Shown: positions 1 to 14,893, numbered from the stretch's first letter. The stretch is DNA of 64,000 bases from Companilactobacillus ginsenosidimutans (GCF_001050475.1 NZ_CP012034.1:2294001-2358000), one strand, 5' to 3'. Program-made: numbers and translations. The notes: generated by a model not told the origin, from the letters alone.

Positions 1-1
1 C

Positions 2-199
2 CTGAAAATTGTTGAAGGAATACTGCCACAAAGTTTGGATCTGTTACAAGAAAAAGCACAATGGAAATTTAACTACTACACTGGTTTCAAAGCGAAGAAT
101 GAACCTGCACGAGATGTTGGCTATATCTCTTTAGTCGGAGATAGCGTCGAAAGTCTCAAGCAAGATATTCAATCAACTAAAATTTGGAGAGTAGAGTAA
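2..199 (+). CDS. purK: PurK C-terminus (5-phosphoribosylaminoimidazole carboxylase ATPase subunit), partial
   Basis: The open frame enters from the left edge and stops at 197-199, leaving about 65 C-terminal residues. The segment with [13 protein letters not shown] fits the conserved end of PurK (family pattern R-K-x-G-H near the C-terminus), the ATP-grasp enzyme that makes N5-carboxy-AIR in purine synthesis. It lies 4 bases upstream of purB, matching the usual purE-purK-purB order. Here the family's G-H is G-Y, a mild divergence. The assignment rests on a short C-terminal piece plus context, so the function is likely but not certain. Confidence 0.7.
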   Translation: MKIVEGILPQSLDLLQEKAQWKFNYYTGFKAKNEPARDVGYISLVGDSVESLKQDIQSTKIWRVE

Positions 200-203
200 A
201 TAT

Positions 204-1499
204 ATGATTGACAGATATGTGACCCAAAAGATGAAGCCCATTTGGACTGATCAAAACAAATTTCAAGCATGGCTAGAAGTTGAAATAGCTTCCGTTGAAG
301 CCTGGAGTAAGCTTGGTGAGATTCCAGCTGAAGACGTTGAAAAAATTGCTAAGAACGCAAAATTTGACGTTTCTGAGATAGCTGAGATTGAAAAAGATAC
401 TAAGCATGATGTAGTTGCCTTTACACGTGACGTTTCAAAGTCACTAGGCGACGAAAAGAAATGGGTTCATTTTGGTTTAACATCAACAGACGTTGTTGAT
501 ACAGCATATGGCTACTTAATGAAGCAAGCCAATGATATTATCCGCGAAGATTTAGACACTTTCCTTGAAGTAGTAAAGAACAAGGCCCTAGAGTACAAAG
601 ATACAGTAATGATAGGTCGTACTCACGGTGTTCACGCTGAACCAACAACATTTGGTTTGGTCCTAGCAAACTGGTATTCAGAAATCAAACGAGACATCGA
701 ACGCTTTGATCATGCCGCAAAAGGCGTTGAAGCAGGAAAAATTAGTGGTGCTGTAGGTAGTTTTGCCAACGTACCACCAGAAGTAGAAGCATTCGTTTGT
801 GACAAATTAGGCATCAGAGCTCAAGAAGTATCAACACAAGTACTTCCAAGAGATCTACACGCTGAATACATCACAACAATGGCAATCATCGCTACCTCAG
901 TAGAAAGATTTGCCCTTGAAGTAAGACATATGCAAAGAACCGAAGTTCGTGAAGCCGAGGAATATTTCGCAGCCGGACAAAAAGGTTCATCAGCAATGCC
1001 ACATAAAAGAAATCCAATCGGTTCAGAAAACGTAACTGGATTAGCAAGAGTAATCAGAGGACACGCACTAACAGCCATGGAAGATATTCCATTATGGCAT
1101 GAACGTGATATCTCACACAGTTCCGCAGAAAGAATCATAATTCCAGATACAACAGAACTACTAGACTACATCTTGACAAGATTTACAAAGATCACAAAAG
1201 ATCTAACAGTATTCCCAGACAAGATGAAAGAAAACATGAACATAACACACGGCCTAATCTACTCACAAAGAGTTCTACTAAAACTAGTAGAATCAGGACT
1301 AAGTAGAGAAGCAGCCTACGACATAGTACAACCATTAACAGCCAAAGTTTGGGACGAAGGAAAAGACTTCAGAACACTACTAGAAGCCGACAACCGAGTA
1401 ACAGACAACCTAACAAAAGAACAACTAGACGATGCCTTCGACTATCACTGGCACATCAAACACGTCGACGACATCTTCAGACGAGTAGGTCTAGAATAA
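204..1499 (+). CDS. purB: Adenylosuccinate lyase
   Basis: PurB cleaves SAICAR and adenylosuccinate to release fumarate, serving two steps of purine synthesis in the cytosol. The 431-aa length is normal for the family. The superfamily signature [10 protein letters not shown] sits around residues 262-271 and carries the flexible-loop catalytic serine. [10 protein letters not shown] at about 138-147 holds a conserved histidine. The ATG has a GGAGAG site 12 bases upstream, inside the end of purK, so the two are translationally close. The second half of the gene switches to A-ending codons (CTA, AGA, ATA, ACA) and is poor in T compared with the first half. A strong terminator follows at 1533. Confidence 0.97.
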   Translation: MIDRYVTQKMKPIWTDQNKFQAWLEVEIASVEAWSKLGEIPAEDVEKIAKNAKFDVSEIAEIEKDTKHDVVAFTRDVSKSLGDEKKWVHFGLTSTDVVDTAYGYLMKQANDIIREDLDTFLEVVKNKALEYKDTVMIGRTHGVHAEPTTFGLVLANWYSEIKRDIERFDHAAKGVEAGKISGAVGSFANVPPEVEAFVCDKLGIRAQEVSTQVLPRDLHAEYITTMAIIATSVERFALEVRHMQRTEVREAEEYFAAGQKGSSAMPHKRNPIGSENVTGLARVIRGHALTAMEDIPLWHERDISHSSAERIIIPDTTELLDYILTRFTKITKDLTVFPDKMKENMNITHGLIYSQRVLLKLVESGLSREAAYDIVQPLTAKVWDEGKDFRTLLEADNRVTDNLTKEQLDDAFDYHWHIKHVDDIFRRVGLE

Positions 1500-1532
1500 A
1501 TTAAATAAACGCTGTGAATTCAGCAAAAAGAG

Positions 1533-1580
1533 ATATGGTCGAAAACCAAGAGAAAAACAGTTTTCGACCATATTTTTGTT
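1533..1580 (+). terminator. Rho-independent terminator after purB
   Basis: A perfect 14-bp stem (atatggtcgaaaac at 1533-1546 with its complement at 1560-1573) is followed by a T-rich run. It closes the pur operon. Confidence 0.9.
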
Positions 1581-1690
1581 TTTTAAGTGAAGTTTTTGAG
1601 TATATATTTTTTTGAGAATTTCACAACTAATGAAGCAACGATAACCATGAAATGGAAATAAAGTAACCAATGTTTATATTCCAAATATTT

Positions 1691-1982
1691 GGGGTATTCC
1701 CGCCGGTACAACGAAGTTAGTGACAAACTGCAAGCGAAGTGAAGCACCAGATGGAGGAATGAAATCGATTTTGGGCTAAATGGCTAAATTTTACTTAGTC
1801 GAGCGAACTACTCGACTTAGTAAAAGGGGCAGCTTGAAGACTTTTCGAACTGTGAAAAGGCTCCAAGTGTCCCAGCCATGTTCCAGCCCAAAAAATCGAT
1901 TTCATTCCGGAATCGGCAGTACTCCACCACCCATTGCAGTTTAAGCCAGTAAACAAACGTTCGTACCAGTATGAATAACCCC
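1691..1982. ncRNA. R3a: large nested-hairpin intergenic element
   Basis: Most of the 550-base gap between purB and pcrA is palindromic at several levels. An outer stem pairs 1691-1709 with 1963-1982. A second pairs 1723-1733 with 1934-1942. A long stem pairs 1756-1777 with 1885-1908. Inside are a perfect 15-bp hairpin (1789-1803 with 1811-1825) and a second hairpin at 1833-1867 whose loop reads CGAACTGTG. The same architecture, with a near-identical loop (CGAACCGTG) but different stem bases, recurs at 58446-58614. It could be a structured RNA or a cruciform or mobile element. The transcribed strand is unknown. I see no credible protein here. Confidence 0.65.
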
Positions 1983-1990
1983 AAAAATTT

Positions 1991-2049
1991 GCTACAATAT
2001 AAGACGAATGTTTTTTATGAAAATGTTGATTTAACAATGATTTGGAGAG
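1991..2049 (+). promoter_or_regulatory. Probable extended -10 promoter and RBS of pcrA
   Basis: TTTGCTACAAT ending at 1998 gives an extended TGn plus TACAAT -10 box directly after the R3a element. The -35 region is weak. GGAGAG at 2044-2049 favours the ATG at 2056 over the TTG one codon earlier. Confidence 0.5.
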
Positions 2050-2055
2050 TAATTG

Positions 2056-6344
<4,289 letters not shown>

Positions 6345-6356
6345 AGGAGAGAACTT

Positions 6357-7493
6357 TTGAAAAAATTCATAAAAACCACTGCTTTGCTGATGGCATCTAT
6401 GGTTTTGCTATCTGCGTGTGGGAATTTACAAAACTCTAGTTTATCTTCTGGTGGAAGTGATAGTGGAAAGACTTCTATCCAGACGACTAATTCAAGTGAT
6501 TCCGGAACTTATGATGTTTTAATGAGTAATGGGAAATACAAAACTAGTCCAATCAGTGGTTTGACTGCTGCGGACAATTCAAATCAATTCAACACTCGTA
6601 GTTTTGAGAGTGGCCTTATGAAATTGTCACAAGATCAATATGCAACGAACAACTATGTTTTCCAAGAAGGACAAGTTCTTTCTGCAAGTGTAGTTAATAA
6701 GTGGCTTGATCGTAAATCCAAGAAGAACCCAACTGGATTGAATCCGGCTTCAAATGGTTCGACTGATGAAAACAAACGTGCTCCAATGTATTTCCAACAA
6801 ATGCTTGAAGAAGATTATCTTCAAAAGCAAGATGGTAAATACAAGTTGGCAGGGATGTCAATTGGTATTGCCATGAACGAAGTTGACTACTATCAAAAGA
6901 AGCAATACGGTCCAACTTTCCAAACTAAGATTTCTAGAGCTGAACAAAAGGCGCAAGGCGAAAAGGTTGCTGCACAAGTAGTTAAGAGATTGCGTCAAGA
7001 CAAGAAGGTTGGTAAAGACATGCCAATTACAGTTGGCTTGTACTCAGTCGCAACCCAAGATACTTTGATTGGTGGTAACTACTTTGCTTATTCAGTAAGT
7101 AAGAGTGGAGCACTTGGTAATTGGAAGTCATTGGATTACAAGAGTCAAATGCTACCAACAGTTAACAATGAAAAACCAATTAGTAGTAGTGACAATGATG
7201 CCTTTTCAAACTTTAAATCACATATCCAAGATTATTTCCCTAATTTGTCTGGTGTAACAGCTCAAGCACATTATGATGGAAAGAGTTTGAAGTCCTTAGA
7301 TGTCACAATCAATACTCAATTTGATGGTCTTGCTCAAGTTTCGAGTTTTACGCAATTTGTCCAAGATAGTGCTGGTAAGTACTTGCCATCAGGTGCTGAT
7401 CTTGATATTTCTATTCAAACAGTTGATAATCAACAATCTGTGATTACACGTACTAACGGTAAATTTAATTCTCACGTATACAATGCAGACTAA
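6357..7493 (+). CDS. camS: CamS family sex-pheromone precursor lipoprotein
   Basis: This is a membrane-anchored lipoprotein of the CamS family, whose signal peptides give rise to pheromone-like peptides such as cAM373 in enterococci and staphylococci. The cellular role of the mature protein is unclear. A signal peptide of about 20 residues ends in the lipobox LSAC with C21 as the lipidated cysteine. A Ser/Gly-rich linker follows, then a globular domain of about 320 residues. The start is a TTG at 6357, chosen by AAGGAGA 7 bases upstream. It sits between ligA and gatC, its usual place in Bacillota. Confidence 0.9.
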   Translation: MKKFIKTTALLMASMVLLSACGNLQNSSLSSGGSDSGKTSIQTTNSSDSGTYDVLMSNGKYKTSPISGLTAADNSNQFNTRSFESGLMKLSQDQYATNNYVFQEGQVLSASVVNKWLDRKSKKNPTGLNPASNGSTDENKRAPMYFQQMLEEDYLQKQDGKYKLAGMSIGIAMNEVDYYQKKQYGPTFQTKISRAEQKAQGEKVAAQVVKRLRQDKKVGKDMPITVGLYSVATQDTLIGGNYFAYSVSKSGALGNWKSLDYKSQMLPTVNNEKPISSSDNDAFSNFKSHIQDYFPNLSGVTAQAHYDGKSLKSLDVTINTQFDGLAQVSSFTQFVQDSAGKYLPSGADLDISIQTVDNQQSVITRTNGKFNSHVYNAD

Positions 7494-7508
7494 ACAAAGG
7501 AGAAACAA

Positions 7509-7808
7509 ATGATTTCAAAAGACGAGATTTTACACGTTGCTGAACTAGCAAATCTAAAGTTTAAAGATGATGAAGTTGATAGCTTCGTTGATCAATTAGA
7601 TAAAATTGTAAGTATGGCAAGTAACCTTTCAACAGTTGACACTGATGGAATTGAACCAACTTATCACATGGGTGACACAAGTACTGTTTTCCGTGCTGAT
7701 GAGGGTGTACATACTCAAACTAGAGAGCAAATGCTAGAAAATGTTCCCGAAGTTCAGGATAACTTGATTAAAGTTCCAACAATTGTTGACAAGGAGGACG
7801 ATGAATAG
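7509..7808 (+). CDS. gatC: Asp-tRNA(Asn)/Glu-tRNA(Gln) amidotransferase subunit C
   Basis: GatC is the small stabilising subunit that wraps around GatA and GatB in the transamidation complex. At 99 aa it has normal length, with the opening motif [10 protein letters not shown] of the family. AAGGAG lies just upstream. Its stop codon TAG shares one base with the GTG start of gatA, which indicates translational coupling. Confidence 0.96.
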   Translation: MISKDEILHVAELANLKFKDDEVDSFVDQLDKIVSMASNLSTVDTDGIEPTYHMGDTSTVFRADEGVHTQTREQMLENVPEVQDNLIKVPTIVDKEDDE

Positions 7809-9265
7809 TGGATTACTTCAACGAAACAATCGATTCATTGCACACAAAACTAGTTAACAAGGACATTACTGCCGAAGAGTTAACTAAGGATACTTTGCAA
7901 AAGATTCATGATAAAGAAACTAACTTAAATGCATATGTAACTGTTAATGATGATGCAGTTAAAGACGCTGCTAAAGTTGACGCTGACGGTATTAAAGGTA
8001 ACTTGTCAGGAATTCCAATCGCTATTAAAGATAATATTTTGACAGAAGGTCTTTTGACCACTGCTTCAAGTAAAATTTTGTCTAACTTCATGCCTGTATA
8101 CAATGCCACAGTTACTGAAAAGCTTAATGCTGCTGGTGCTATTAATGTTGGTAAAACAAACTTGGATGAATTTGCCATGGGGTCATCAACAGAAACTTCA
8201 TACTATGGAACTTCTCACAATGCTTGGGATTACACTAAAGTTCCTGGTGGTTCTTCAGGTGGATCTGCAGCTGCAGTTGCTTCAGGTGACGCCATTGCTG
8301 CTTTAGGTACAGATACTGGTGGTTCAATCCGTCAACCTGCATCATTTAATGGGATTTTCGGAATCAAACCTACTTATGGTCGTGTTTCTCGTTGGGGAGT
8401 TATTGCTTTCGCATCAAGTCTTGACCAAGTTGGTGTTATGTCAAAACGTGTTGAAGATTCTGCTGAGGTTCTTTCAACAATTTCTGGACATGATGTTCAT
8501 GATTCAACTTCATCTGAAAAAGAAGTTCCTGATTATCGTGCTAACTTGAACAAAGATATGCACGGAGTAAAAATTGCTGTTCCAAAGGAATTCTGGGATG
8601 AAGGTACTGATCCTAAAGTTCTTGAACAAATCGATGCTGCATTAGATGTATATAAAAAGTTGGGTGCAACTGTTGAACAAGTTAGTTTACCAACTTTGAA
8701 GCATGCGGTTGAAGTTTACTATGTAATTGCATCTTCAGAAGCATCATCAAACTTACAAAGATATGATGGTGTTCGTTATGGATTCCGTGCCAAAGATGTT
8801 AAGAACATCAAAGAATTATTCGTTAACTCACGTTCCGAAGGATTCGGTGATGAAGTTAAACGTCGTATCATGCTTGGAACATTTGCTTTATCAGCTGGTG
8901 CATATGATGCCTACTTCAAGAAGGCAGCTGAAGTTAGAACAATCTTTATCAATGAATTGTCTGATGTCTTAAGCAAATATAACTTGATTGCAGGACCTGT
9001 AACTACAACAACAGCCTTTGGAATCAATGAAAAAATTGATGATCCGGTTGCTATGTACATGAATGATATTTTGACTATTCCTGCTAACCTTGCTGGATTA
9101 CCTGCAGCTTCAGTTCCTGCTGGACTTGCTGACGGCATGCCAGTTGGTTTGCAATTGATGGCAAATAAATTTGATGAACAATCAATCTTTAATGCCGCAT
9201 ATGCATTACAAGAAGAAAATAAATTTTATGAACAAATTCCAACAGCATTGAAGGGGGAAGACTAA
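7808..9265 (+). CDS. gatA: Asp-tRNA(Asn)/Glu-tRNA(Gln) amidotransferase subunit A
   Basis: GatA is the amidase that releases ammonia from glutamine for Gln-tRNA and Asn-tRNA formation. The 485-aa protein has the amidase signature [14 protein letters not shown]. By alignment with known GatA, the catalytic triad is K74, cis-Ser149 and nucleophile Ser173 (in TGGSIRQPA). The GTG start at 7808 overlaps the gatC stop by one base, and a GGAGGA site lies inside the gatC end. Its own stop overlaps the gatB start. Confidence 0.97.
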   Translation: MDYFNETIDSLHTKLVNKDITAEELTKDTLQKIHDKETNLNAYVTVNDDAVKDAAKVDADGIKGNLSGIPIAIKDNILTEGLLTTASSKILSNFMPVYNATVTEKLNAAGAINVGKTNLDEFAMGSSTETSYYGTSHNAWDYTKVPGGSSGGSAAAVASGDAIAALGTDTGGSIRQPASFNGIFGIKPTYGRVSRWGVIAFASSLDQVGVMSKRVEDSAEVLSTISGHDVHDSTSSEKEVPDYRANLNKDMHGVKIAVPKEFWDEGTDPKVLEQIDAALDVYKKLGATVEQVSLPTLKHAVEVYYVIASSEASSNLQRYDGVRYGFRAKDVKNIKELFVNSRSEGFGDEVKRRIMLGTFALSAGAYDAYFKKAAEVRTIFINELSDVLSKYNLIAGPVTTTTAFGINEKIDDPVAMYMNDILTIPANLAGLPAASVPAGLADGMPVGLQLMANKFDEQSIFNAAYALQEENKFYEQIPTALKGED

Positions 9266-10692
9266 TGAATTTTGAAACTACTATCGGTCTAGAAGTCCAC
9301 GTTGAATTAAAGACTAAATCAAAAATGTTTAGTCCTTCACCAGTAGCATATGGTGCTGAACCTAACAGTAATACTAATGTTATCGACTTTGGTTTTCCTG
9401 GTGTACTTCCATCAGTAAATAAAGGTGGATATCGTCTTGGTGTTATGGTTGCTCTTGCATTGAACGCAAGCATTGAACAACACACACACTTTGATCGTAA
9501 AAACTACTTCTACCCAGATAACCCAAAGGCTTACCAACTTACACAACACGAACGTCCACTTGGACATGATGGTTGGATTGAAGTTGAAGTCGGTGGCAAG
9601 AAGAAGAAAATCGGTGTTGAAGAACTTCACGTTGAAGAAGATGCCGGTAAGAATACTCACGTTGGCGGAAACTCATTCGTTGATTTAAACCGTCAAGGTA
9701 CACCACTTATTGAAATTGTTTCTAAGGCTGATATGCATTCTCCAGAAGAAGCATATGCATACCTAGAAAAATTACGTCAAATTGTCCAATTTACTGGTGC
9801 ATCTGACGTTAAGATGGAAGAAGGTTCAATGCGTGTTGATACAAATATTTCAATCACACCAGTTGGATCTGATAAGTTAGGTACAAAAGTCGAATTGAAG
9901 AACTTGAACTCGTTTAACTATGTTAAACTTGGTCTTGCTTATGAAGAAAAACGTCAAGCTGCTATTTTGAAGAATGGTGGAACAATTGGTCAAGAAACTC
10001 GTCGTTTTGATGAAAAGACTGGCGAAACTTTCTTAATGCGTGTTAAATCCGGTGCTGATGACTACCGTTATTTCCCAGAACCAGATCTACCTGCATTCAA
10101 TATTGATCCTTCATGGATTAAAGAGATTCAAGATTCATTACCTGAACCTGCTGAAAAACGTCGTGCTAGATATATTAATGAATTAGGAATTCCTGAATAT
10201 GATGCTGGTGTTTTGACAGATACAAAGGAAATGTCTGACTTCTTTGATGAAACTGTTAAGTATGACGCTAATCCAAAATTAGTTTCCAACTGGTTGATGG
10301 GTGAAGTTAATGCTTACTTGAATGAAAAGAAAGTTGGCTTGTTAGAAACAAGTTTGACACCTGAGCATTTGGCTAAGATGATCAACTTGATTTCTGATGG
10401 AACAATCTCATCTAAGATTGCCAAAAAAGTTTTCCAAGAAACTATTAGTAACGGTACAGAGCCTGAAGGCTGGGTTAAAGAGAAGGGACTCGTTCAAGAG
10501 TCTGATCCAGCTGTATTGACTCCAATGATCGTAGAAATTTTGGATAATAACCAACAATCAATTGATGACTTTAAGAATGGTAAAGATCGTGCTGTCGGTT
10601 TCTTAATTGGACAAATTATGAAGCAAACACATGGACAAGCTAACCCTAAAGTTGTTAATAAAATATTGATGCAAGAACTAAATAGCCGTTAA
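9265..10692 (+). CDS. gatB: Asp-tRNA(Asn)/Glu-tRNA(Gln) amidotransferase subunit B
   Basis: GatB binds the misacylated tRNA, phosphorylates the Glu or Asp moiety and accepts ammonia from GatA. The 475-aa protein starts [19 protein letters not shown], the classical GatB N-terminus, and contains [12 protein letters not shown] and EVDTN-like motifs. A YqeY-like tail domain covers roughly the last 150 residues. The ATG overlaps the gatA stop by one base, and GGGGG lies just upstream. Confidence 0.97.
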   Translation: MNFETTIGLEVHVELKTKSKMFSPSPVAYGAEPNSNTNVIDFGFPGVLPSVNKGGYRLGVMVALALNASIEQHTHFDRKNYFYPDNPKAYQLTQHERPLGHDGWIEVEVGGKKKKIGVEELHVEEDAGKNTHVGGNSFVDLNRQGTPLIEIVSKADMHSPEEAYAYLEKLRQIVQFTGASDVKMEEGSMRVDTNISITPVGSDKLGTKVELKNLNSFNYVKLGLAYEEKRQAAILKNGGTIGQETRRFDEKTGETFLMRVKSGADDYRYFPEPDLPAFNIDPSWIKEIQDSLPEPAEKRRARYINELGIPEYDAGVLTDTKEMSDFFDETVKYDANPKLVSNWLMGEVNAYLNEKKVGLLETSLTPEHLAKMINLISDGTISSKIAKKVFQETISNGTEPEGWVKEKGLVQESDPAVLTPMIVEILDNNQQSIDDFKNGKDRAVGFLIGQIMKQTHGQANPKVVNKILMQELNSR

Positions 10693-10704
10693 TGAGGTGT
10701 ACGT

Positions 10705-11688
10705 ATGCGTGCTAGATTGATTTACAATCCCACATCTGGTCATGAATCATTGCCAAATAATGTGGGTGACATTTTAAATGTGCTGGAGCAAGCTGGTTAT
10801 GAGGCAAGTGCCTATAGAACCACTGCTAAAAAAAGATCAGCACTAAAAGAGGCAAGACGAGTAGCTCAAGAGGGATTTGACTTAGTCGTTGCTGCCGGTG
10901 GTGATGGAACTATTAACGAAGTTGTTAATGGTATTGCAGATTTGGACAAGCGTCCAGAAATGGCCATCATTCCTGCAGGAACAACAAATGATTATGCTCG
11001 TGCATTAAAGATTCCACGTGATGATGTGGTTGAAGCTGCTAAAGTCGTTTTGAAAAAACAAAAGCTTGATGTGGATATTGGTCAAGCCGGAGATAATTAT
11101 TTTATTAATATTGCCGGTGGTGGCTCAATGACTGAACTTACTTATGAAGTTCCTTCAGCATACAAGTCTATTTTGGGATACCTTGCTTATCTAGTTAAGG
11201 GTGCTGAAATGTTGCCTCGGATTAGCCCAATCGACATGCATATTGAATATGATGATGGCGTTTTTGACGGTAAAGCTACCATGTTCCTAATTGGTTTAAC
11301 CAACTCAATTGGTGGAATGGAACAAATTGCTCCAAACTCAGTAATTGGTGATGGAACATTCTCGTTGATTATCGTTAAGGAAACTAACTTACGAGATTTA
11401 GTTCATTTAATTACCTTAGTGTTAAACGGTGGACGTCATGTGGACAATCCTAAAATCATTTATACTAAGACAAAAGAAATTACTGTTAAAGCTAATGATG
11501 ACAACCGTATCATGATTAATTTAGATGGTGAATACGGTGGGGATGCACCGATGGTGTTCAAGAATTTGCATAATCATGTTAGAATGTATGCGAATGTCGA
11601 TTCTATTCCACTCAAGTCACTTGATAGTACTCAAGAAGAAAAAGACGTCGGTGAAAAAATAATAGAAGAAGAAAAGAAACTAGATTAA
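10705..11688 (+). CDS. dagK: Diacylglycerol kinase (DagK/YegS-type lipid kinase)
   Basis: DagK phosphorylates diacylglycerol released by lipoteichoic acid synthesis and returns it to phospholipid metabolism as phosphatidate. The DAGK catalytic signature GGDGTINEVVNG starts at residue 65, and PAGTTNDYARAL follows near residue 92 as the second nucleotide-site motif. The length of 327 aa is normal, with a charged, disordered C-terminal tail. GAGGTG lies 8 bases before the ATG. It closes the gat operon; its stop codon abuts the terminator hairpin. Confidence 0.93.
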   Translation: MRARLIYNPTSGHESLPNNVGDILNVLEQAGYEASAYRTTAKKRSALKEARRVAQEGFDLVVAAGGDGTINEVVNGIADLDKRPEMAIIPAGTTNDYARALKIPRDDVVEAAKVVLKKQKLDVDIGQAGDNYFINIAGGGSMTELTYEVPSAYKSILGYLAYLVKGAEMLPRISPIDMHIEYDDGVFDGKATMFLIGLTNSIGGMEQIAPNSVIGDGTFSLIIVKETNLRDLVHLITLVLNGGRHVDNPKIIYTKTKEITVKANDDNRIMINLDGEYGGDAPMVFKNLHNHVRMYANVDSIPLKSLDSTQEEKDVGEKIIEEEKKLD

Positions 11689-11709
11689 CAGTCCGATGGA
11701 CTGTTTTTT
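11688..11709 (+). terminator. Terminator after dagK
   Basis: A 7-bp stem (acagtcc/ggactgt) with a 3-base loop is followed by six T. It begins at the last base of the dagK stop codon and lies just upstream of the next gene's RBS. Confidence 0.85.
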
Positions 11710-11728
11710 CTATGTTAGAGGAGAATTT

Positions 11729-13084
11729 ATGGACAAACCTAATATCAAAAAAAATGATAAGTTAGAATTAACAATCAGCGACCTTTCATATGAAGGAAAG
11801 GGTGTTGCAAAGGTTGATGACTTCACACTTTTCGTTGATAACGCTTTGCCAGATGAAACTGTCAACGCTGTGGTTACTAAAGTTGGAAAGAGTTATGGTT
11901 TCGCCAAAGCTCTAGACATCATCAAGAAATCACCTTACCGTGTTGAAGACATCGATAATGTTTATGTTAGAACAGGTATCGCACCATTAAGTCACTTGGC
12001 TTATTCACAACAATTACTTTTCAAACAAAACCAAATTGCTACTGGTTTTTCAAAAGCTCATTTGGATGTAAAAGTTAACGAAACACTCGGTATGGAAGAT
12101 CCATTCCACTATCGAAACAAGGCTCAAGTTCCGGTTCGCCAAATTGACGGCAAACTTACAACCGGATTTTATCGTCGTCACTCACACGAGTTGATTCCGA
12201 TGGAAGATTTCTTGATTCAAGATCCTAAGATTGATGCTGAGATTTTGCGTGTACGTGATATTTTATGTAAGTACAAAGTTAAGGGCTATGATGAAGAAAA
12301 TCATAAGGGCCAAATCAGAACTATCATGGTTAGACGTGCTTATTACACCGGTGAAATCATGATTGTCTTGGTATCTCGTGTCCGTGACATTTCTCATTAC
12401 AAAGACATCACTAGAGAAATTTTGGCAAATCCTGACGTTAAATCAGTTTTCTTAAACATTAATGAAAAACAGACTAATGTTATCTTGGGTAAACAAATGA
12501 TGTTACTAGGTGGTTCAAAGTATATCGATGATACACTTCTTGGACATACATACAGGATTTCACCACGTTCGTTCTACCAAGTTAACCCAACTCAAACTCA
12601 AAGATTGTATCAATTAGCAATCGATAAGGCTGATTTGAAGGGTAACGAGACCGTTGTTGATGCTTATTCAGGTATTGGAACAATTGGACTTTCATTGGCA
12701 GATAAAGCTAAAAAAGTTACTGGTATTGAAGTTATTGAGGATGCAGTTAAAGATGCTCAACAAAACGCTGAGATCAATGGCATTAAAAACACAGACTTCA
12801 TCGTTGGTAAAACTGAATTTGTCTTGAATGATTGGGCAAAAGATAAACGCAAAGTTGATGTGTTGATGGTCGATCCTCCTCGTAAAGGATTGGCAGCATC
12901 ATTGATCGATAGTATTAATAACATCAAACCAAGACGTATCGTCTACATCAGTTGTAATCCAGCCACATTAACACGTGACCTGAAAGCACTAAGCGATAAA
13001 TACGATATTACAGATACAACACCAGTTGACATGTTCCCAATGACAAATCACATTGAGTCAGTCACACAGCTTAATTTAAAGTAA
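11729..13084 (+). CDS. rlmD: 23S rRNA (uracil-5-)-methyltransferase, RlmD/RlmCD family (copy 1)
   Basis: A SAM-dependent m5U methyltransferase of the TrmA/RumA family, expected to act on 23S rRNA. It has an N-terminal TRAM RNA-binding domain (about 1-65), a central domain, and a Rossmann methyltransferase domain with DAYSGIGTIGL as the SAM loop. The catalytic cysteine is C409 in SCNPATLTRDL. The four cysteines that bind an iron-sulphur cluster in E. coli RumA are absent (the equivalent region reads TGIAPLSHLAY). The ATG at 11729 is preferred for its AGAGGAG site; a start 33 bases earlier would run through the upstream terminator. A paralogue lies at 61608-62987. Confidence 0.9.
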   Translation: MDKPNIKKNDKLELTISDLSYEGKGVAKVDDFTLFVDNALPDETVNAVVTKVGKSYGFAKALDIIKKSPYRVEDIDNVYVRTGIAPLSHLAYSQQLLFKQNQIATGFSKAHLDVKVNETLGMEDPFHYRNKAQVPVRQIDGKLTTGFYRRHSHELIPMEDFLIQDPKIDAEILRVRDILCKYKVKGYDEENHKGQIRTIMVRRAYYTGEIMIVLVSRVRDISHYKDITREILANPDVKSVFLNINEKQTNVILGKQMMLLGGSKYIDDTLLGHTYRISPRSFYQVNPTQTQRLYQLAIDKADLKGNETVVDAYSGIGTIGLSLADKAKKVTGIEVIEDAVKDAQQNAEINGIKNTDFIVGKTEFVLNDWAKDKRKVDVLMVDPPRKGLAASLIDSINNIKPRRIVYISCNPATLTRDLKALSDKYDITDTTPVDMFPMTNHIESVTQLNLK

Positions 13085-13087
13085 ATC

Positions 13088-13200
13088 AGAGTGGAACAAA
13101 AGGTGTTCTGCCACCGAGCATAGCCTAGGAGCGCGAATGAATGACACTGTCAATCGTTTGTGTTCCGTAGCTAAGCGGAGGTTGCAGTCTGTTGTTGCAA
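13088..13200 (+). ncRNA. R2a: structured repeat element, copy 1
   Basis: The stretch after the rlmD stop carries GAGCATAGCCTAGGAGCG and GTAGCTAAGCGGAGG as two conserved blocks. They are recognised because both recur in order in the reverse complement of 42420-42537. The blocks sit on opposite sides of a stem in which ctgccacc faces ggttgcag. In the other copy the pairing bases differ but pairing is kept. This looks like an RNA with a conserved internal loop. I do not recognise the family. Confidence 0.55.
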
Positions 13201-13212
13201 GTTTAGTAAATT

Positions 13213-13249
13213 AAAAGGACAATCGCCAATTTAGGTGATTGTCCTTTTT
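13213..13249. terminator. Bidirectional terminator between rlmD/R2a and nhaP
   Basis: A perfect 12-bp stem (aaaaggacaatc with gattgtcctttt) has A and T runs on both sides and can stop transcription from both converging units. Confidence 0.9.
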
Positions 13250-13250
13250 G

Positions 13251-14828
13251 CTAATCATTATCGCTAACGGCCATTGATTCAGAAACCAATACCTCACTGT
13301 AAACTTCATAAATGTGTTTGGAATCTTCCAAAGCAACACCATCAAGCTGGTCGTAAAGGAAATTCCGTTCTTCTTCAAAAGCACTCATTAAAATTTGACG
13401 CTCTTCAACGGCTTGGAATCCGGTGAAAATATAACGTTTATTATTGATTCCCCACCATTGAGAAAGAAAATCCTTAATTGTAGTTTGCTGAATTTGGTCG
13501 TTCAAGTCGAAAATCACACTTTCCTTAACAGCAGGAGAGATTTGTAAGCTTTCCACATAGGCAATTCCAACTCGAACCATTTCCTCACGAATTTTTCGCG
13601 ACTTCATACGAATATCATCCTCATCGAGCTCAGGATCAAGGAAGAATTTGAAGGCAATTGTTGGCACCACCATGCTCAGGATAATTACAACAGTCTCAAC
13701 TAGCAGAATCAGGTCAAATATGTGACCTGTGAAGCCTTGACCCACCAAGGAGAAAGCCAATGCCAGCGTAACTGCACCATGGACGCCTCCGAGTGTAAAG
13801 GTGATAGACTCCATTTGAGAGTTCTGGGCAATAAGTTTTGCATATAAATATCGAATTGCCAAACTTAATACGTACAAAATAATACCGATGTAGAGCCAAG
13901 ATAAATCAGCTGCTAAATCATGTTTGTGTTCGACAACAATTCGTGAAATCGATAGTCCTAATATTACAAATACTGAGCTATTCAACAAGTCACCAATGAA
14001 ATCAGTAGCGGTGTTGAAGAAACTTTGAAAACGTGGAGTTGAAAAACGTGTCCGACTGACTTCACCGTTGAAGACTAAACCTGCAGTGACTACGGCAATA
14101 ATCCCCGATAGTTCAAGCTTTTCAGCCATTAAGTAAATCAAAATAGGAGTGGCGAAGTAAATTACTATGTTGGAATAATTGACATTCCATCGGCTCCGCA
14201 TGATTTTTTGACGAAGTACCATGATGATGAATGCGACGGCCATGCCTAATGCAACGCCACCAACTGCTGAGATCAGGAATGCTCTAATGTTCTGGGCGTA
14301 TGAAAGATGTCCTGTTTTGTACCATAGGACCGCCGCTTGTAGCAAGATGATACCTGAAGCATCGTTAAAAAGAGATTCCATTTTCAAAACGATTTCAGTT
14401 CTCTTTGGTAATTTTCTGCCTTCACGGACGGTGTCCAACGCAGTGGCATCAGTTGGAGTGCTAATCGAGATTAGTATTAAGGCAAGTGGCAACGTTAAAG
14501 AAAACATCGAAGTTACGGTGAACAAACTTACTACTGCTGAAATCAATGCTAACAATATTGCCGTTCCAAGAATGTCCTTGAATTGTCTTCTGACCATAAT
14601 ACTTCTAGTCTTTTGACCATCCAAGAAAAGTAGTGGGGCGATTATAAATACCATGAAAGTCTCGGAATCGAATTGGACGATCAATGAGTTCGCAACTGGT
14701 ATGCAGGCAATGATGATTCCCAACAACAAATTAATATAGGTTTTTGGGATAACTTTAATAAATTTGGCAACTAAATTTGCGATTGCGACGGTGATAAACA
14801 CTGCCACTGATGAGATATAAATGTTCAT
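13251..14828 (-). CDS. Monovalent cation/H+ antiporter, CPA1 (NhaP) family
   Basis: A membrane exchanger expected to swap Na+ or K+ for protons. About twelve hydrophobic segments occupy residues 1-385. They include TPTDATALDTVREG, the CPA1 ion-site region with the conserved aspartate. A cytosolic tail of about 140 residues follows, rich in charge and ending DND. The length of 525 aa is usual. The start is supported by GAGGGGGA upstream. The promoter at 14894-14920 lies upstream of a terminator hairpin, so the transcript would carry that hairpin in its leader. The exact ion cannot be read from the sequence. Confidence 0.88.
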   Translation of the reverse strand: MNIYISSVAVFITVAIANLVAKFIKVIPKTYINLLLGIIIACIPVANSLIVQFDSETFMVFIIAPLLFLDGQKTRSIMVRRQFKDILGTAILLALISAVVSLFTVTSMFSLTLPLALILISISTPTDATALDTVREGRKLPKRTEIVLKMESLFNDASGIILLQAAVLWYKTGHLSYAQNIRAFLISAVGGVALGMAVAFIIMVLRQKIMRSRWNVNYSNIVIYFATPILIYLMAEKLELSGIIAVVTAGLVFNGEVSRTRFSTPRFQSFFNTATDFIGDLLNSSVFVILGLSISRIVVEHKHDLAADLSWLYIGIILYVLSLAIRYLYAKLIAQNSQMESITFTLGGVHGAVTLALAFSLVGQGFTGHIFDLILLVETVVIILSMVVPTIAFKFFLDPELDEDDIRMKSRKIREEMVRVGIAYVESLQISPAVKESVIFDLNDQIQQTTIKDFLSQWWGINNKRYIFTGFQAVEERQILMSAFEEERNFLYDQLDGVALEDSKHIYEVYSEVLVSESMAVSDND

Positions 14829-14850
14829 AAATTTTCCCCCTCAGGAAAAT

Positions 14851-14879
14851 AAAAGATACAGGCTAATTTAGCCTGTATC
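14851..14879 (-). terminator. Terminator in the leader of the antiporter gene
   Basis: An 11-bp perfect stem (gatacaggcta with tagcctgtatc) is followed on the - strand by TTTTATTTT. It ends the PFL/ACT operon but lies downstream of the antiporter promoter. Confidence 0.85.
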
Positions 14880-14893
14880 CTAGTTAATTTGAG

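Noticed and set aside
1795..2037. 80-codon frame on the - strand inside the purB-pcrA gap
   Set aside because: It lies across the nested stems of R3a, has no ribosome site and odd composition (many Trp and Ser); the palindromic structure explains the open frame.
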